Positions 8,670 through 17,682 of a DNA stretch of 64,000 nucleotides are shown here, in pieces; the stretch's first letter is position 1, and every line of letters begins with the position of its first letter. The DNA is from Pseudomonas crudilactis. Lineage in GTDB: Bacteria > Pseudomonadota > Gammaproteobacteria > Pseudomonadales > Pseudomonadaceae. The stretch covers positions 1 through 64,000 of the forward strand of contig NZ_WXVV01000021.1 in assembly GCF_013433315.1 (NCBI RefSeq), read 5' to 3'. Position numbers and translations under genes: made by a program. Below the pieces are notes generated by a model, which ran no database searches, was not told where the DNA came from, and worked only from the letters and a program-made list of their open reading frames with translations.

Positions 8670-10217
8670 ATGATGAACGCTATGACTCAGCCGCACGGAG
8701 CGCGCGACAAGTTGCTCATACTGGCGGCCGTTTGCCTCTCGGCACTGGTCTTGCCGTTAAGTTTTACTGGCGGCGCGGTGGCGACACCAGCCATCGGCCG
8801 TGACCTGGGCGGCAGCCCGGTGGCGCTGACCTGGATCACCAACGCGTTCATGTTGTCGTTCGGCAGTTTGCTGATGGCCGCCGGCGCATTGGCTGATGTG
8901 TATGGACGCAAACGCCTGTTCACCTTCGGCATGCTGCTGTTTACCGTCGCCTCGATCGCGCAGAGTCTGGCGCCTTCGGTGTTCTGGCTGGATGTGCTGC
9001 GCGCCGTTCAAGGCGTGGCGGGAGCGGCGGCGCTGGCCAGCGGCTCGGCGGCGCTGGCGCAAGAGTTCGAAGGGCATGCCCGGACCCGGGCGTACAGCGT
9101 GCTCGGTACAACGTTCGGCATCGGTCTGGCGTTCGGACCCTTGATGGCCGGGGCGTTGATCGAGGCCTTCAACTGGCGGGCGATTTTTGTCTTTACGGCG
9201 TTGATCGGTGTGATCGCGATGGTCTTCGGTCTGCCGCGTATGCGCGAAACCCGTGACCCGGATGCCAAAGGGCTGGACTGGCTGGGCACGGTGCTTTTCA
9301 GTGCGATGCTGGCGCTGTTCACTTTCGGCCTGATCCAGGCGCCGGACAGTGGCTGGGAAAGCCCGCTCGTGATCGGTTTGCTGGGCGCTTCGGCCGTGTT
9401 GCTGGCAGCTTTCGTGATCGTCGAAATGCGTGTCGAACGGCCGATGCTCGATCTCACCCTGTTCCGTTATCCGCGATTCATTGGCGTGCAGATGCTGCCG
9501 ATCGGCACCTGTTTTTGCTACATCGTGCTGGTGGTGATGTTGCCGCTGCGCTTCATCGGCGTTGAGGGCTTGAGCGAGATCGACGCCGGCCTGCTGTTGC
9601 TGGCGTTGTCGGCGCCGATGTTGGTGGTACCGATGCTGGCCGCTTCGCTGGCGCGCTTTGTATCCGCTGGGATTTTGTCCGGCGCCGGGTTCCTGATTGC
9701 CGCTGTGGGCCTGCATTGGCTGAGTCTGTACAACGTCGGTGAGGCGAAATTCGCGCTGGTGGTGCCGATGCTGCTGATCGGTATTGGCGCCGGCCTGCCG
9801 TGGGGGCTGATGGATGGTTTGTCGGTCAGCGTCGTGCCGAAAGAGCGCGCAGGCATGGCAGCGGGCATCTTCAGCACCGTGCGGGTGGCGGGTGAGGGCA
9901 TTGCCCTGGCGATTGTCGCCGCAGTACTGGCGTCACTGCTCCACGCTGATCTGTCGAGTGCCGTGCACGTGGTGGCGGGTAGCGCCGAGGCGTCGCTGAT
10001 TGCCGAGACCGCGCACCGGGTGACCACGGGTGATATGGCGCATGCGATCAACACCGTGCCAGGTCTGGCCAATGAACGTCTGGTGCAAGGTTATGCGTCA
10101 GCGTTTCAATATCTGCTGCATATCCTGACGGTCATCACACTAGTGTCGGCGGCGGTGGTGCTGGGTTTGTTGAGCAAAGATCGCAGCGTCGCCGAGCCAC
10201 AACAGGCCGCCGCGTAA
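8670..10217 (+). CDS. MFS transporter, DHA2 (EmrB/QacA-like, 14 TM)
   Basis: 515 aa with about 14 hydrophobic segments. It carries the motif A region GALADVYGRKRLF between TM2 and TM3 and motif C-like GTTFGIGLAFGPLMAGALIE in TM5, both characteristic of proton-driven drug exporters. AAAGGATGG precedes overlapping ATGs at 8670 and 8673. It lies 117 bp after the SDR, same strand, and is likely co-regulated by the LysR at 6.7 kb. Substrate not predictable. Confidence 0.88.
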   Translation: MMNAMTQPHGARDKLLILAAVCLSALVLPLSFTGGAVATPAIGRDLGGSPVALTWITNAFMLSFGSLLMAAGALADVYGRKRLFTFGMLLFTVASIAQSLAPSVFWLDVLRAVQGVAGAAALASGSAALAQEFEGHARTRAYSVLGTTFGIGLAFGPLMAGALIEAFNWRAIFVFTALIGVIAMVFGLPRMRETRDPDAKGLDWLGTVLFSAMLALFTFGLIQAPDSGWESPLVIGLLGASAVLLAAFVIVEMRVERPMLDLTLFRYPRFIGVQMLPIGTCFCYIVLVVMLPLRFIGVEGLSEIDAGLLLLALSAPMLVVPMLAASLARFVSAGILSGAGFLIAAVGLHWLSLYNVGEAKFALVVPMLLIGIGAGLPWGLMDGLSVSVVPKERAGMAAGIFSTVRVAGEGIALAIVAAVLASLLHADLSSAVHVVAGSAEASLIAETAHRVTTGDMAHAINTVPGLANERLVQGYASAFQYLLHILTVITLVSAAVVLGLLSKDRSVAEPQQAAA

Positions 10218-10261
10218 ACCCACTGTGGGGGCGAGCCACCTATTTTCAATCTGTCTCCGAA

Positions 10262-10360
10262 TCCCTGTGGGAGCGAGCTTGCTCGCGAAAGCGGTGGATC
10301 AGCAACAGACTTGTTGGCTGACACGCCGCAATCGCGAGCAGGCTCACTCCTACAAGGGAT
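10262..10360. repeat. REP pair (BIME)
   Basis: Two inverted Pseudomonas REP units, GTGGGAGCGAGCTTGCTCGCGAA at the left and its degenerate complement (CGCGAGCAGGCTCACTCC) at the right, about 50 bp apart, lie between the convergent MFS and aldehyde dehydrogenase genes. A further decayed unit (CTGTGGGGGCGAGCC) is at about 10222-10236. Confidence 0.85.
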
Positions 10361-10374
10361 GTCTTGTGTCTGGA

Positions 10375-11766
10375 TTATTTGCGATCCAGCCACACCGTCT
10401 GCGCATTGCAGAATTCGCGCACGCCGAAGTGCGAGAGCTCACGGCCGAAACCACTCTTCTTTACACCGCCAAAGGTCACGCGTGGATCGCTGGCGGAGTA
10501 GCCGTTGATGAACACGCCGCCGGTGTCCAGTTCGCTGGTCAGTTGCTGGGCCAGTGCCACGTTGGCGGTGTAAATGGTTGCGGTCAGGCCGAATTCGCTG
10601 TCGTTGGCCAGTGCCACGGCATGCGCGCAATCGCGAGCGCTGATGATCGACGCGACCGGGCCGAACAGTTCCTGTTTGAACGAGGTCATGCGGTCGGTGA
10701 CATCGGCCAGCACGGTCGGCTCGTAATAGTTGCCCGGGCCTTCGGACTTGCCGCCGCCGAGCAGCAGGGTGGCGCCTTCTTCCAGGGTGTCGCGCACTTG
10801 CTGGTCGAGCTCATCACGCAGGTCGAAGCGTGCCATCGGACCGATGTAGGTCTCGGCGGACAGCGGATCACCGACCTTCAACTTGCGCGTGGCTTCGACG
10901 AATTTACGCGTGAATTCTTCGACCACGCCTTCTTCGATGATCAGCCGTTTGGCTGCTGCGCAGACCTGACCGGAGTTCTGGTAGCGACCGATCACAGCGG
11001 CTTGCACCGCTTCATCCAGATCGGCGTCGTTGAGCACGATGAACGGGTCGGAACCGCCCAGCTCCAGCACGCATTTCTTCAATGCGGCACCGGCCTGAGC
11101 GCCGATGGCCATGCCGGCACGCACGCTACCGGTCAGGGTCACGGCGGCGATACGCGAGTCGGCGATGGCAGTGGAAACGCCTTCCGGGGTGACGTTGATC
11201 ACTTCAAACACGCCATCGGCGAAACCGGCGCGGGTGAAGGCGTCGCGCAGCAGATAGGCGCTGCCCATCACGTTCGGCGCATGTTTGAGCACGTAAGTGT
11301 TGCCGGCGATCAGCGCCGGTACGGCACCGCGCAGCACTTGCCAGATCGGGAAGTTCCACGGCATTACCGCGAGGATCGGGCCGAGCGGACGGTATTCGAT
11401 GCGCGCCTTGCCGCCTTCAACCTGGGTCGGTTCAGCGTCAAGCATGGCCGGGCCATTCTCGGCGTACCACTCGCAGAGCTTGGCGCATTTCTCGATTTCA
11501 CCACGGGCCTGAGCAATCGGCTTGCCCATTTCCAGGGTGATCATGGTCGCCATGGCATCGCTGGTTTCACGCAGCGCGCCAGCGAGGGCGCTCAACAAGC
11601 GCGAGCGATCTTGCAGCGGCTTGCGCTTCCACTTGCCAAAGCCATAGGCGGCGCGGGTCAGCGCAGCGTCAAGGGCAGAGGCGGATTCAAACGCGTAGTG
11701 ACCGATCTGCTCGCCGGTGGCGGGGTTGATCGACATGGCGTGGGTCTGGCTGGAAATCTGGCTCAT
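10375..11766 (-). CDS. NAD(P)-dependent succinate-semialdehyde dehydrogenase family protein (Sad/YneI-like)
   Basis: 463 aa from MSQISSQTH (ATG 11766); a 5-residue longer start at 11781 is possible. Aldehyde dehydrogenase hallmarks: the cofactor segment PWNFPIWQ, the ELGGSDPF loop with catalytic glutamate, and NSGQVCAAAKR with the nucleophilic cysteine. The shorter N-terminus and HAPNVMGSA phrase match the Sad/YneI branch that oxidises succinate semialdehyde. Divergent from a LysR whose start is 97 bp away, its likely regulator. No GABA transaminase gene is nearby. Confidence 0.87.
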   Translation of the reverse strand: MSQISSQTHAMSINPATGEQIGHYAFESASALDAALTRAAYGFGKWKRKPLQDRSRLLSALAGALRETSDAMATMITLEMGKPIAQARGEIEKCAKLCEWYAENGPAMLDAEPTQVEGGKARIEYRPLGPILAVMPWNFPIWQVLRGAVPALIAGNTYVLKHAPNVMGSAYLLRDAFTRAGFADGVFEVINVTPEGVSTAIADSRIAAVTLTGSVRAGMAIGAQAGAALKKCVLELGGSDPFIVLNDADLDEAVQAAVIGRYQNSGQVCAAAKRLIIEEGVVEEFTRKFVEATRKLKVGDPLSAETYIGPMARFDLRDELDQQVRDTLEEGATLLLGGGKSEGPGNYYEPTVLADVTDRMTSFKQELFGPVASIISARDCAHAVALANDSEFGLTATIYTANVALAQQLTSELDTGGVFINGYSASDPRVTFGGVKKSGFGRELSHFGVREFCNAQTVWLDRK

Positions 11767-11863
11767 GGCATCGTCCTGCATGTTCGTCGGATGGGCTTAG
11801 AGTAGGGTGGTGTTTATTTTCTGGAAACTGAATAATAAAGATCGTTTCTTTCACGATTGGAGA

Positions 11864-12748
11864 ATGACTGTGGATCTGGTGCAGCTGGAAATCTTCAAAG
11901 CCGTTGCCGAACACGGCAGCATCAGCGCCGCCGCCGCGCAGATTCATCGCGTGCCATCGAACCTGACCACGCGGATCAAGCAGCTTGAGCAGGATCTGGG
12001 CGTCGATCTGTTTATTCGCGAGAAAAGTCGTCTGCGCCTGTCGCCGGCGGGGTGGAGTTTTCTTGAGTACGCGCGGCGGATTCTCGACCTGGTGCAAGAG
12101 GCGCGCGCCACCGTGGCGGGCGAAGAACCGCAAGGCGCGTTTCCTTTGGGGTCGCTGGAAAGCACGGCGGCGGTGCGCATTCCCGAATTGCTCGCGGCGT
12201 ATAACCAACTTCATCCGAAAGTTGATCTGGACCTGTCCACCGGGCCCTCCGGGACGATGATCGACGGCGTGCTCTCCGGGCGTCTTGCGGCAGCATTCGT
12301 CGACGGCCCGGTGCTGCATCCGACGCTGGAAGGCGTACCGGCCTTCGAAGAAGAAATGGTCATCATCGCGCCACTGAATCACGCCCCGGTACAGCGTGCA
12401 GCGGATGTGAATGGCGAGAATATTTACGCCTTCCGCTCCAACTGCTCCTACCGTCATCACTTCGAAAAATGGTTCAGCACCGACGCCGCTGTGCCCGGAA
12501 AAATCTTCGAAATGGAGTCCTACCACGGCATGCTCGCCTGCGTCAGCGCCGGCGCCGGACTGGCGCTGATGCCGCGCAAAATGCTGCAGAGCATGCCCGG
12601 CAGTGCCACGGTCAGCGTTTGGCCTTTGGCGGCGGACTTTCGTTATCTGACCACCTGGCTGGTGTGGCGGCGGGGCACGGTGTCGCGCAGTCTGAGCATG
12701 TTTGTGCGCTTGCTCGAAGAGCGCGGTGTGGTGCGTGCAGAAGAGTAA
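11864..12748 (+). CDS. LysR-family transcriptional regulator
   Basis: 294 aa from the ATG at 11864 (MTVDLVQLEIF), which fits the usual LysR N-terminus; the frame open from 11807 adds an unlike segment. HTH residues about 18-45 include SISAAAAQIHRVPSNLTTRI; the effector domain follows with GSLESTAAVRIPELL. The gene is divergent from the Sad-like aldehyde dehydrogenase and upstream of an M24 peptidase (83 bp gap). Probably controls the dehydrogenase. Confidence 0.9.
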   Translation: MTVDLVQLEIFKAVAEHGSISAAAAQIHRVPSNLTTRIKQLEQDLGVDLFIREKSRLRLSPAGWSFLEYARRILDLVQEARATVAGEEPQGAFPLGSLESTAAVRIPELLAAYNQLHPKVDLDLSTGPSGTMIDGVLSGRLAAAFVDGPVLHPTLEGVPAFEEEMVIIAPLNHAPVQRAADVNGENIYAFRSNCSYRHHFEKWFSTDAAVPGKIFEMESYHGMLACVSAGAGLALMPRKMLQSMPGSATVSVWPLAADFRYLTTWLVWRRGTVSRSLSMFVRLLEERGVVRAEE

Positions 12749-12831
12749 TTGACACGTTGTGTCATGGCTGTATCTTTATCGGCGTTTCGCAATATAAAAA
12801 ACTATACAGCGCAGCCATGAGGAACAAGCAA

Positions 12832-13512
12832 ATGACCACAGCCCTGAGCGAAAAAGCAGTTCTGAGCGGCAAAGAAGCCGTTGGCGAAGGTTTTGTGCTG
12901 GAGACCATGCGCCATGCCCAGCAATTGACCTGGAAGGCCGTCGACGCCATTGCTGCGGTGATCAAGCCGGGCATGCTCGAGTCCGAAGCGACGACGCGCG
13001 GCAAGGAAATCCTCGCCGAACTGGGCATGGACCGGATCTGGCATCCGCTGTTGATCCGCTTCGGTGCCAACACGCTCAAGACCTTCAAGCAACGTTCCGA
13101 CGGCGATCCGGTGTTGGGCGAAGAGGATATTTTCTTCATCGATATGGGCGTGGTCTGGCAGGGCCATGAAGGTGATGCGGGCGCGACTTACACCACCGGT
13201 TCTGATCCGGAAATGATCGCTTGCGCGGCAGCCTCGAAAGAACTGTTCGATCGGGTCGAAGCCTTCTGGCGTCAAGGTGTTTCCGGGGTGGAGCTTTATC
13301 GCTATGCCAGCGATCAGGCCGAGGCGATGGGCTGGGTGTTGAACCTGAATATCAAGGGCCATCGGGTCAGCGATTTTCCTCATGCGATTCACCGGGGCGG
13401 CGATCTGGGTGACTTCGATCAGGCGCCGCATGCTGGCGTGTGGATTCTGGAAATACAGATCGCTCACCCGTCGCGGCTGTTTGGCGCGTTTTACGAAGAC
13501 TTGCTCATCTAG
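12832..13512 (+). CDS. M24-family metallopeptidase (aminopeptidase P/creatinase-fold)
   Basis: 226 aa from ATG 12832, preceded by GAGGAACAAG. The pita-bread metal ligands can be assigned: Asp in FIDMG and Asp in GDAGATY, His in GHRVSDFPHAI, Glu in WILEIQIAH, and a final Glu near the C-terminus (YEDLLI). There is no N-terminal creatinase domain, so it resembles the compact M24 proteins rather than full PepP. Whether it cleaves Xaa-Pro bonds is unknown. The upstream reading frame overlapping the LysR gene is a shadow. Confidence 0.82.
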   Translation: MTTALSEKAVLSGKEAVGEGFVLETMRHAQQLTWKAVDAIAAVIKPGMLESEATTRGKEILAELGMDRIWHPLLIRFGANTLKTFKQRSDGDPVLGEEDIFFIDMGVVWQGHEGDAGATYTTGSDPEMIACAAASKELFDRVEAFWRQGVSGVELYRYASDQAEAMGWVLNLNIKGHRVSDFPHAIHRGGDLGDFDQAPHAGVWILEIQIAHPSRLFGAFYEDLLI

Positions 13513-13665
13513 CGCGTCAGCGTGCTGCTAAAGTCTGGAGTCGATGCATGGGTTTACGTGCAGGCGTGACAACCGGGCGCAGCGCTGTAGTTGTTTTTAT
13601 ATAGCGCCAACTTCGATGATGCACGCCGTTTCCTAACTCCAAAGTCAAAAAACAGGACGTCCATC

Positions 13666-14094
13666 ATGAAAGTCAGTGCACGCAACGTATTCAAAGGTCA
13701 GGTCAGCCAGGTTCAGGCCGGCGCGGTCAACGCCGAGGTGGTTTTGACCCTGGCTGGCGGTGAGCAACTTGTGGCGGTCGTGACCATGGAAAGCATCAAA
13801 AACCTCGGCATCGCCGTCGGCAAAGAAGCCGTCGCGCTGGTCAAGGCGCCATGGGTCATGCTGATGACCGAATCCAGCGACATTCGCCTGTCGGCGCGCA
13901 ACTGCCTGGAAGGTAAAGTGCTGAGCGTGACCGATGGCGCGGTCAACGCCGAAGTGGTCATCGAGCTGGCCGGCGGTTCAAAGGTTTACTCGATCGTGAC
14001 CCGCGATGCCGTTGCTGAACTGGGCCTGGCCAAAGGCGTCAGCGCCACGGCTGTGATCAAGGCTTCGCACATCATTCTGGGTGTGCCGGCCTGA
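13666..14094 (+). CDS. Di-Mop (two TOBE/Mop domains) molybdate-binding protein
   Basis: 142 aa built of two similar halves, MKVSARNVFKGQV... and LSARNCLEGKVLSV..., each with the GAVNAEVVxxLAGG core of the Mop fold. Such molbindins store or buffer molybdate or tungstate in the cytoplasm. The ATG at 13666 is chosen because the domain begins there; the frame from 13591 adds a stretch unlike the family. It is a single gene with its own intrinsic terminator and no mod transport genes adjacent. Confidence 0.9.
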   Translation: MKVSARNVFKGQVSQVQAGAVNAEVVLTLAGGEQLVAVVTMESIKNLGIAVGKEAVALVKAPWVMLMTESSDIRLSARNCLEGKVLSVTDGAVNAEVVIELAGGSKVYSIVTRDAVAELGLAKGVSATAVIKASHIILGVPA

Positions 14095-14107
14095 CTGATT
14101 TTGCAAT

Positions 14108-14148
14108 AAAAAATGCCGGGCTCTTGAACAGGAGGCCGGCATTTTTTT
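14108..14148 (+). terminator. Intrinsic terminator of the di-Mop gene
   Basis: AAATGCCGG(gc)...GCCGGCATTTTTTT forms a GC-rich stem with a run of seven T. On the opposite strand the A-run becomes a T-run, so it may also serve the convergent aldehyde dehydrogenase gene ending at 14154. Confidence 0.9.
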
Positions 14149-14153
14149 GCCTG

Positions 14154-15722
14154 TCAAAACGCCCCGTCGATACTGCGTGGCACGTTCAGCGGATTACCTT
14201 CGCGCAACACCTCTGGCAATAACTCATCCGGAAACCCCTGATAAGCCACGGGCCGCAAGAAGCGTTCGATCGAGGTCATGCCGACCGAAGTGAAGCGGCT
14301 GTCCGAAGTCGCCGGAAACGGGCCGCCGTGCACGGTGGCAAAGGTCACTTCCTGTGGGTGGGCGAAGGCGTTGACCACGATGCGTCCAGTGCGGCGTTCG
14401 AGAATCGGCAGCAGGCGCCGCGTCAATCCCAGATCGCCACTTTCAAGTTGAATCGCCGCGCTGAGCTGTCCCTTGAACGAACGGGCGACTGCCAGCAGCT
14501 CGGCTTCATCACTGACCGATACCAACAGTGCCGACGGGCCAAACACTTCGTGGGCCAACCCCGGTTCGCTGAGCAATTGGTGTCCCTCGACTTCCAGCAA
14601 CGCAGCACGTCCGGCGAACGTGGCATCGGCTGGCGTGCCTGCCGCGATCACCTGCGCTCCGGCACGCTCCATCACCATCAGGCCTTCGACGTACGCGCCG
14701 TGAATGCCCGGCGTCAGCATCGTCCGCGCCGGTGCCGCGCTGACCCGTGTGCGCATGGCGCTGCGCAGCTCATCAAACCCCGCACCGCGGATGGTGATCA
14801 GGATCGATGGGCACAAACAGGCCTGGCCGACGTTGACCAGCATCCGTTCGATAAAGCCGTCGCCGATTTCGGCGCCGCGAGCCGCCAGTGCCTCGGGCAG
14901 GATAAAGGTCGGGTTGACGCTGGTCATTTCGGTGAACACCGGGATCGGATCGGGGCGCAATTGCGCGCGGCGGTAGAGCGCCATGCCACCCGGTTCGGAG
15001 CCGGTGAAGGTCACAGCCTTGATCAACGGATGATCGACCAGCGCTTCGCCAATGGCATTGCCGCCACCGCGCACCATTGAAAAAACACCTTCGGGTAAAC
15101 CCTGCGCCTGCACGGCTTTGCGAATGGCCCGCGCCTGGATTTCCGAAGCGCCGGGATGCGCGTTGTGCGCCTTGAGAATCACCGTCGCCCCGGCCGCCAG
15201 CGCGGAGGCGGTATCGCCGCCCGCCACCGAGTAGGAGATCGGGAAGTTGCTCGCGCCGAAAATCGCTACCGGACCGATGGCGATTTTCTGCAGACGATGA
15301 TCCATCCGTGGACGCGGTTGGCGCTCGGGCTGCGCGGGGTCGATCGCCAGTTGCAGGAAACGGCCCCTGCGCACGACATCGGCGAACTGGCGGAACTGGG
15401 TTGCCGCTTTCGCGGCTTCGCCTTCGAGCTGGGCTTGCGGTAGTCCGGTTTCCAGCGCAGCGCGTTCGGCCAGTTCGCTACGTACTGCGTCGAGGTTGTC
15501 AGCGATGCTCTCGAGGAACGCGGCACGTTCGGCCAGCGAGGTGTGGCTGTAGCGGTCGAATGCCGCATCGGCGAGTATCGCTGCCTGGTCAACCTGCGCG
15601 GCACCACCGAAGGCGAAGTCCGGTTCAATCAACTGATTGCTGGCCGGATTCAGCGCTTTCATCGTGCCTTCGGTGGCGGCAACATCCGCCGCGCCGATCA
15701 GCAAATGGCCGGTGAGACTCAT
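14154..15722 (-). CDS. Aldehyde dehydrogenase, alpha-ketoglutarate semialdehyde dehydrogenase type
   Basis: 522 aa. Features are GPVAIFGASNFPISYSVAGGDTASALAAG (cofactor), TFTGSEPGG, a catalytic glutamate in FTEMTSVNP and the nucleophile in NVGQACLCPS, where many relatives have GQFCT. The EMTSVNP loop and overall length fit the KGSADH type III branch that produces 2-oxoglutarate in sugar-acid and hydroxyproline degradation. It overlaps the upstream isochorismatase gene by 4 bp (ATGA), so translation is coupled. Confidence 0.85.
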   Translation of the reverse strand: MSLTGHLLIGAADVAATEGTMKALNPASNQLIEPDFAFGGAAQVDQAAILADAAFDRYSHTSLAERAAFLESIADNLDAVRSELAERAALETGLPQAQLEGEAAKAATQFRQFADVVRRGRFLQLAIDPAQPERQPRPRMDHRLQKIAIGPVAIFGASNFPISYSVAGGDTASALAAGATVILKAHNAHPGASEIQARAIRKAVQAQGLPEGVFSMVRGGGNAIGEALVDHPLIKAVTFTGSEPGGMALYRRAQLRPDPIPVFTEMTSVNPTFILPEALAARGAEIGDGFIERMLVNVGQACLCPSILITIRGAGFDELRSAMRTRVSAAPARTMLTPGIHGAYVEGLMVMERAGAQVIAAGTPADATFAGRAALLEVEGHQLLSEPGLAHEVFGPSALLVSVSDEAELLAVARSFKGQLSAAIQLESGDLGLTRRLLPILERRTGRIVVNAFAHPQEVTFATVHGGPFPATSDSRFTSVGMTSIERFLRPVAYQGFPDELLPEVLREGNPLNVPRSIDGAF

Positions 15723-16357
15723 TGCGCTTCACCTTGGGATTTGAGGTTGGCAATCAGTTCGTCAGTGCTGGCAATCACGTGAGCGAATGTCGGGCCGTTG
15801 AGTTCGTGGGCGGCGTGCATCATTTCCTCTTTGAAGGCGGCGGTCGCGTCCCGCACCAGCGTCACGTGGTAGCCCAGTTCCGAGGCATAGCGCGCGGTGG
15901 CTTCGATGCAAGTGTTGGCCAGCAGGCCGACGATGATCACGTGGGTTACGCCTTGTTGTTTCAGGCGAAAATCCAGATCAGTGTTGGCGAAACCACTGGA
16001 GCCCCAGTGTTCCTGAACCACAATGTCGCCCTCTTGCGGGGCGAAATCCGGGTGCCATTCACCGCCCCATTCGCCACGGGCAAAGTGGTGCATGTGCATG
16101 ATCTTGCACTGAGTCGGGGTCGGGTGATCCCAGTTTTCGTAGTCGCCTTTTTCCCAGCGGTGATGGGGTACGATGACCACCGGAATGTTCAGGTCGCGCA
16201 CGGTGCGGTCGAGTTTGCGCAGATTATCAAGCAGGCCATTCTGCTCGGCCATCGGTTTGATCAGCGGGAAGATCTTGCCGCCGTCGGAGAGAAAATCGTT
16301 GTACGGATCGACGAGTAGATAGGCGGTTCTGTCCAGCGGATAGGAGGTATTTGACAT
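15719..16357 (-). CDS. Cysteine hydrolase, isochorismatase-like family
   Basis: 212 aa from MSNTSYPLDR (ATG 16357); the longer frame to 16429 runs into the divergent promoter. Catalytic Asp is in LLVDPYNDFL and the nucleophilic Cys in LLANTCIEATARYASELGY. Family members hydrolyse amides or isochorismate; the actual substrate is unknown. First gene of a two-gene operon with the KGSADH-like enzyme, and divergent from an HxlR regulator (98 bp between starts). Confidence 0.85.
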   Translation of the reverse strand: MSNTSYPLDRTAYLLVDPYNDFLSDGGKIFPLIKPMAEQNGLLDNLRKLDRTVRDLNIPVVIVPHHRWEKGDYENWDHPTPTQCKIMHMHHFARGEWGGEWHPDFAPQEGDIVVQEHWGSSGFANTDLDFRLKQQGVTHVIIVGLLANTCIEATARYASELGYHVTLVRDATAAFKEEMMHAAHELNGPTFAHVIASTDELIANLKSQGEAQ

Positions 16358-16455
16358 GGCGGCTTGCTCCGGCAATGGGATGATCGGTGCACAGGGCTTG
16401 TCCCGGCATCGTGTAGATATGATAATCATAGTAACTGTAAAAGAGGCAAGCCCTG

Positions 16456-16953
16456 ATGGCAGTAAACGATAGTCTTCCCGACACGCTGTGCCCGATCTCC
16501 CGGGCCGAGACGATCGTCGGCGACCGCTGGACGGTGCTGGTTTTGCGCGAGTTGTTCATGGCCAATCATCGCTATGACGAAATTCAGGCGCAGACCGGCG
16601 GTACGCCGCAAATGGTCGCCGCGCGTCTGAAATGTCTGGAAGCGGATGGGCTGGTTGAGCGGCGCTTGTACAACGAGCGGCCGAAACGCTACGAGTATCA
16701 CCTCACGGCGAAAGGCGAGGCGTTCTACCCGGTAATCATTGCGCTGCGGGCGTGGGGAGAGACCTGGTGCAAAGCACCGGAGGAGGGGCTGGCGGTGAAC
16801 ATGACCCATAAGAACTGCAACCACAGCGCCGGTCTCGGGCCGCTGTGCGAGCACTGCGGTGAAGCGTTGCGTCGGCAAGATCTGATCAGCCAGCCACAAG
16901 CAGCCTACGCCGCCGAACGGCTGGCGCGACATGAGGCGTTCAAAGGTAAATAA
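16456..16953 (+). CDS. HxlR-family regulator with a Cys-rich C-terminal tail
   Basis: 165 aa. The HxlR winged helix (about residues 12-105) begins with the usual CPISRAETIVGDRWTVLVLRE, its Cys being a candidate redox or ligand sensor. About 45 residues extend beyond the normal domain end and contain NCNHSAGLGPLCEHCG (residues about 121-136), a CxH...CxxC arrangement that could bind metal. Divergent from the isochorismatase/KGSADH operon, its likely target. Confidence 0.85.
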   Translation: MAVNDSLPDTLCPISRAETIVGDRWTVLVLRELFMANHRYDEIQAQTGGTPQMVAARLKCLEADGLVERRLYNERPKRYEYHLTAKGEAFYPVIIALRAWGETWCKAPEEGLAVNMTHKNCNHSAGLGPLCEHCGEALRRQDLISQPQAAYAAERLARHEAFKGK

Positions 16954-16959
16954 GCTCGA

Positions 16960-17583
16960 TCACGGCGTACCGTTTCGACCGTGCAGCACGTAGCCGGGAC
17001 GCAGGCTCAGACGCTCGTAATAAGCCTTTACCGCGGCAAAATCCGGGTGAGCCAATGGTGTTTCGAACCAGCGGTTCACCGACAGCCCGATGGGAATATC
17101 CGCCAGGGAAAACGTCTCGCCACTGACGTAAGCGCCGGTCTTTTCCAATTGCCGGTCGAGGATGGCCATGTTTCGCGCCCAGTCGCGGCAACCGGCTGAC
17201 AATGCGGCGCTGTCCTGATGTTCCGGCGATTGGCGCACCAGCGATAGAAACGCGTACGACCACGAGCGATTCAGCTCCGATGCCTGCCAGTCGATCCACT
17301 GATCAACCCGCGCCCGGGTTTGCGCGTCAGTCGGATAAAGGTGCAAACCGTCATAACGCGACACCAGATAACGAATGATCGTGTTCGATTCCCACAACGT
17401 GAAATCACCGTCCTGAATCACCGGCACCATGGCACAGGGATTGAGCGCGAGAAACTCCGAATCGTTGGTCGATCTAAACCCCGATCCCCAGTCTTCACGC
17501 TCGAAAGGAATGTGCAATTCAGCGCAAGTCCACAGCACTTTGCGCACGTTGATCGATGAGGCTTTACCGAGTATTCGCAGCAT
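16960..17583 (-). CDS. Glutathione S-transferase family protein
   Basis: 207 aa from MLRILGKASSINV (17583). The N-terminal thioredoxin-fold domain contains NPCAMVPVIQDGDFTLWESNTIIRYL, where the cis-proline (VPV) and ES pair bind glutathione; the C-terminal helical domain follows. SSINVRKVLW provides the catalytic Ser/Asn region. It lies 6 bp from the convergent HxlR stop. Substrate unknown. Confidence 0.88.
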   Translation of the reverse strand: MLRILGKASSINVRKVLWTCAELHIPFEREDWGSGFRSTNDSEFLALNPCAMVPVIQDGDFTLWESNTIIRYLVSRYDGLHLYPTDAQTRARVDQWIDWQASELNRSWSYAFLSLVRQSPEHQDSAALSAGCRDWARNMAILDRQLEKTGAYVSGETFSLADIPIGLSVNRWFETPLAHPDFAAVKAYYERLSLRPGYVLHGRNGTP

Positions 17584-17638
17584 TGGATGTCCCTTACCCA
17601 ATCGTCGTCAGGCGTAAACAAATACCACACCGCAACGG

Positions 17639-17670
17639 AGAAGGCCCGCACAGTGCGGGCCTTCTTTTTC
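17639..17670. terminator. Intrinsic terminator hairpin
   Basis: GAAGGCCCGCAcagTGCGGGCCTTCTTTTT: a perfect 11-bp stem with a T-run on the plus strand. It lies between the 3' end of the NCS1 permease gene and the 5' end of the GST gene, so on the minus strand it is placed to end permease transcription although the U-run there is short. Confidence 0.75.
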
Positions 17671-17682
17671 AGCGCATCAATC

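Noticed and set aside
10225..11805. 526-codon plus-strand frame over the aldehyde dehydrogenase
   Set aside because: Antisense shadow. The minus-strand protein has all aldehyde dehydrogenase motifs.
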